Positions 6,862 through 7,847 of a DNA stretch of 7,847 nt are shown in pieces. A model generated the notes under the pieces. That model was not told where the DNA came from and ran no database searches. It saw only the letters and a program-made list of their open reading frames with translations. Source of the stretch: Bifidobacteriaceae bacterium (GTDB taxonomy: Bacteria; Actinomycetota; Actinomycetes; Actinomycetales; WQXJ01); the NCBI GenBank assembly GCA_031272565.1, contig JAISTN010000308.1, forward strand, positions 1-7,847, given 5' to 3'. Position 1 is the first letter of the stretch; the number at the start of each line of letters is the position of its first letter. A program made the translations under genes and the position numbers.

Positions 6862-7454
6862 GGCCGTGCCTCCTTCGCTTTGCCTGGTTCCTTACCCGGT
6901 GCTTCACCCAGCGGTTTGCCTGGTGCTTCAACCGCCGCGTCCTCCTGGGCCAAGGCCTGAGCCAAGCGGGTCCTGGCCCGGTGAACCCGCACCCGGGCGG
7001 CGTTCTCCGTGCAACCCAGCACACCCGCCAGCGTGGCCGCGTCCGACAAGCCGGCCGCCAGCAGGCCCACCACTTCGCGGTCGGCCGGCCGCAGGCGCGA
7101 GACGGCCCGGGCCACCAGTTCGGACTCCGCCACCCCCTGGGCGTGGTCCGGATAAGCGGGCACGGCCGTGGGCTTGAGCTTGGCCACCAGGTTGTCCCGC
7201 CGGGTCTGGGAGCGGCGCCAGTTCGCCATCACCTTGCGGGCCACCCCAAACAGGTAGGCGTTGGGCGGCTCCGGCAGGTCATCCAGGTGGCGCCAGGCCA
7301 CCACCATGACCTCCGCCACCACGTCCGCCGCATCGGCCTCGTTCAAGCGCGCACGGACAAAGCGGTAAAGCATGGGGGAACACTGCCGGAACAGCGCATC
7401 AAACGTCGCGTCCCGCCTGGGGGGAGCCTGCACAAGGGCGAGCGTAACGGTCAT
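6858..7454 (-). CDS. ECF-type RNA polymerase sigma factor
   Basis: A 198-residue sigma-70 family protein of ECF size. Region 2 spans about 17-82, with DATFDALFRQCSPMLYRFV, the acidic DAADVVAEVMVVAWRH helix and the NAYLFGVARKVMANWRR segment that contacts core and the -10. Region 4 spans about 114-169, with RLRPADREVVGLLAAG and a helix-turn-helix around 137-160 that reads the -35. A Lys/Glu/Pro/Gly-rich tail (about 171-198) extends beyond the usual end. The start is not settled. The ATG at 7454 gives a standard N-terminus, but the only good ribosome site (AAGGGAGG) lies about 15 bases away. An in-frame GTG at 7469 lies almost directly against that site. The gene overlaps the downstream membrane protein and has a candidate ECF promoter upstream (7516-7542), so autoregulation is likely. 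It is probably not on the transcript of the second serpin, though read-through is possible. Confidence 0.92.
   Translation of the reverse strand: MTVTLALVQAPPRRDATFDALFRQCSPMLYRFVRARLNEADAADVVAEVMVVAWRHLDDLPEPPNAYLFGVARKVMANWRRSQTRRDNLVAKLKPTAVPAYPDHAQGVAESELVARAVSRLRPADREVVGLLAAGLSDAATLAGVLGCTENAARVRVHRARTRLAQALAQEDAAVEAPGKPLGEAPGKEPGKAKEARP
6867..6926 (-). repeat. In-frame 12-base repeats at the 3' end of the ECF sigma gene
   Basis: Five consecutive four-codon units encode APGK, PLGE, APGK, EPGK and AKEA (sigma residues 177-196). At DNA level TTTGCCTGGT (plus strand) recurs at 6879-6888 and 6915-6924, and GGTGCTTCA at 6898-6906 and 6922-6930. The spacings of 36 and 24 bases are multiples of 12. 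The block uses AAA, GCA and CCA codons that are rare in the neighbouring genes. It encodes a disordered charged tail. Confidence 0.6.
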
Positions 7455-7571
7455 GGGCCTGCCGCGCACCTCCCTTCGTGGCGGCCCACCGGTTCAGGCC
7501 GTCACAAAGGGGGAGTGTCCGGCCGGCCGGGGTTCGTTACAGCCGCGGGGCGTTTTTCTTGGCGGCGGAAG
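7455..7571 (-). promoter_or_regulatory. Intergenic region upstream of the ECF sigma gene
   Basis: A 117-bp stretch separates the second serpin stop from the sigma ATG. It holds the ECF-like promoter (7516-7542) and the ribosome site AAGGGAGG just before the alternative GTG. A weak GCCGC/GCGGC stem (7542-7546 with 7562-7566) has a 15-base loop with an A run on the minus strand. It could be the serpin terminator, but it overlaps the -35 and has no U tract on that strand. Confidence 0.5.
7516..7542 (-). promoter_or_regulatory. Candidate autoregulatory ECF promoter of the sigma gene
   Basis: On the minus strand CTGTAACG (7542-7535) is followed after 11 bases by GCCGGACA (7523-7516), identical in both halves and in spacing to the element at 4291-4317. 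Transcription would begin near 7508, about 55 bases before the ATG at 7454, or about 40 before the alternative GTG at 7469. Autoregulation by this kind of promoter is common for ECF factors. The motif itself is seen; the regulator is inferred. Confidence 0.65.
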
Positions 7572-7847
7572 TCAGAGGCCGGCCGTGGGCCAGCCGACGG
7601 TCCCTAGGAACAGTGGCACGCCCGCTTCCGTATCCACGATGGCGTAGACGAACGGGCGGTCAAACGTTATGTCGATCGAGTTGTCGTCCGGGGCGGCGCC
7701 GGCATCCACCATCACCACGGCGGTAACAGCGGCCGCCTCTGTACCGTCTTCATACACCTTGACCACGGCCTTGTGTAAGGCGTCGCTGACATACAGGTTC
7801 TGGCCGCTGTCCGCCACGCCAATGCCGGTCAAGTCGGCCAGCGCGCC
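7572..7847 (-). CDS. Second serpin, C-terminal 91 residues (runs off the right edge)
   Basis: The frame is open to the window edge and ends at TGA (7574-7572), so the start and most of the protein lie outside. The visible part covers the serpin C-terminus. It has [18 protein letters not shown] (visible residues 25-42), whose hinge has the Gly/Thr/Ala pattern of inhibitory serpins, then a long reactive loop, and [12 protein letters not shown] (63-74) followed by PLFLGTV. The hinge and signature closely match the complete serpin in this window, showing the two are paralogues. Their loops differ completely: here AVVMVDAGAAPDD replaces [11 protein letters not shown], and the hinge-to-signature distance is three residues longer. 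By position the cleavage site would fall near D-A-G-A, but P1 cannot be fixed. It probably is also a lipoprotein, which cannot be seen here. Target protease unknown. Confidence 0.9.
   Translation of the reverse strand, partial: GALADLTGIGVADSGQNLYVSDALHKAVVKVYEDGTEAAAVTAVVMVDAGAAPDDNSIDITFDRPFVYAIVDTEAGVPLFLGTVGWPTAGL

Noticed and set aside
7551..7560. CGTTTTT run on the plus strand suggesting a terminator
   Set aside because: No plus-strand gene ends here, and on the minus strand, where the serpin would terminate, the run is A, not U.
6591..7607. A 338-codon plus-strand open frame across the sigma factor and anti-sigma-like genes
   Set aside because: The product is Arg/Pro/Gly/His-rich with no recognisable domain. 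It runs antisense to two genes with clear motifs and crosses their promoter region.
1..7847. tRNA or rRNA genes, CRISPR arrays, insertion sequences, attachment sites
   Set aside because: I saw no cloverleaf-type sequence, regularly spaced direct repeats, transposase frames or flanking terminal repeats. Coding DNA and short intergenic regions account for the window.

Overview
The window is GC-rich throughout, with GCC/GTC/CTG/ACC-type codon use, strong AGGAGG-like ribosome sites and frequent TTG starts. These traits, together with an actinobacterial-type TypA followed by a small four-helix membrane protein, point to a high-GC actinobacterium (Actinomycetes). The sequence does not let me resolve the order or genus.

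Left part (1-2700, all minus strand): a housekeeping-looking cluster read right to left. typA (2640 to 706) encodes the ribosome-associated GTPase TypA/BipA. A 134-residue four-helix membrane protein follows 15 bp later (690 to 286, TTG start). After it comes the N-terminal part of an unrecognised Ala/Pro/Glu-rich protein (245 to beyond position 1, TTG start). Spacing and good ribosome sites suggest one transcript for the three.

Middle part (2700-5834): two secreted lipoproteins transcribed away from each other across a 225-bp intergenic region. To the left (minus) is a complete lipoprotein serpin of 469 residues with an inhibitory-type hinge. To the right (plus) is a 491-residue lipoprotein built from two related domains, each opening with a W-L-T ... 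Y-P-x-W-T-L type block; its function is unknown.

Right part (5835-7847): a 160-bp convergent intergenic region with several small hairpins, then, on the minus strand, an ECF sigma factor gene overlapping by four bases (ATGA) with a one-TM-segment protein. The latter looks like an RseB/LolA-type extracytoplasmic regulator of that sigma factor. Upstream of the sigma gene lies the C-terminal 91 residues of a second serpin, cut by the window edge.

The main observation is a bipartite motif, CTGTAACG-N11-GCCGGACA. It occurs with exactly the same spacing upstream of the sigma factor gene (minus strand, 7542 to 7516) and upstream of the two-domain lipoprotein gene (plus strand, 4291 to 4317). It has the layout of an ECF promoter (-35 with an AAC core, -10 about 16 bases later). 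I infer that the sigma factor controls itself and the lipoprotein. With two surface serpins beside it that have different reactive loops, this could be a cell-surface protease-defence or envelope-stress island. The role of the serpins in that regulon is inference: I found no copy of the motif in front of the complete serpin, and the promoter of the second serpin lies outside the window.
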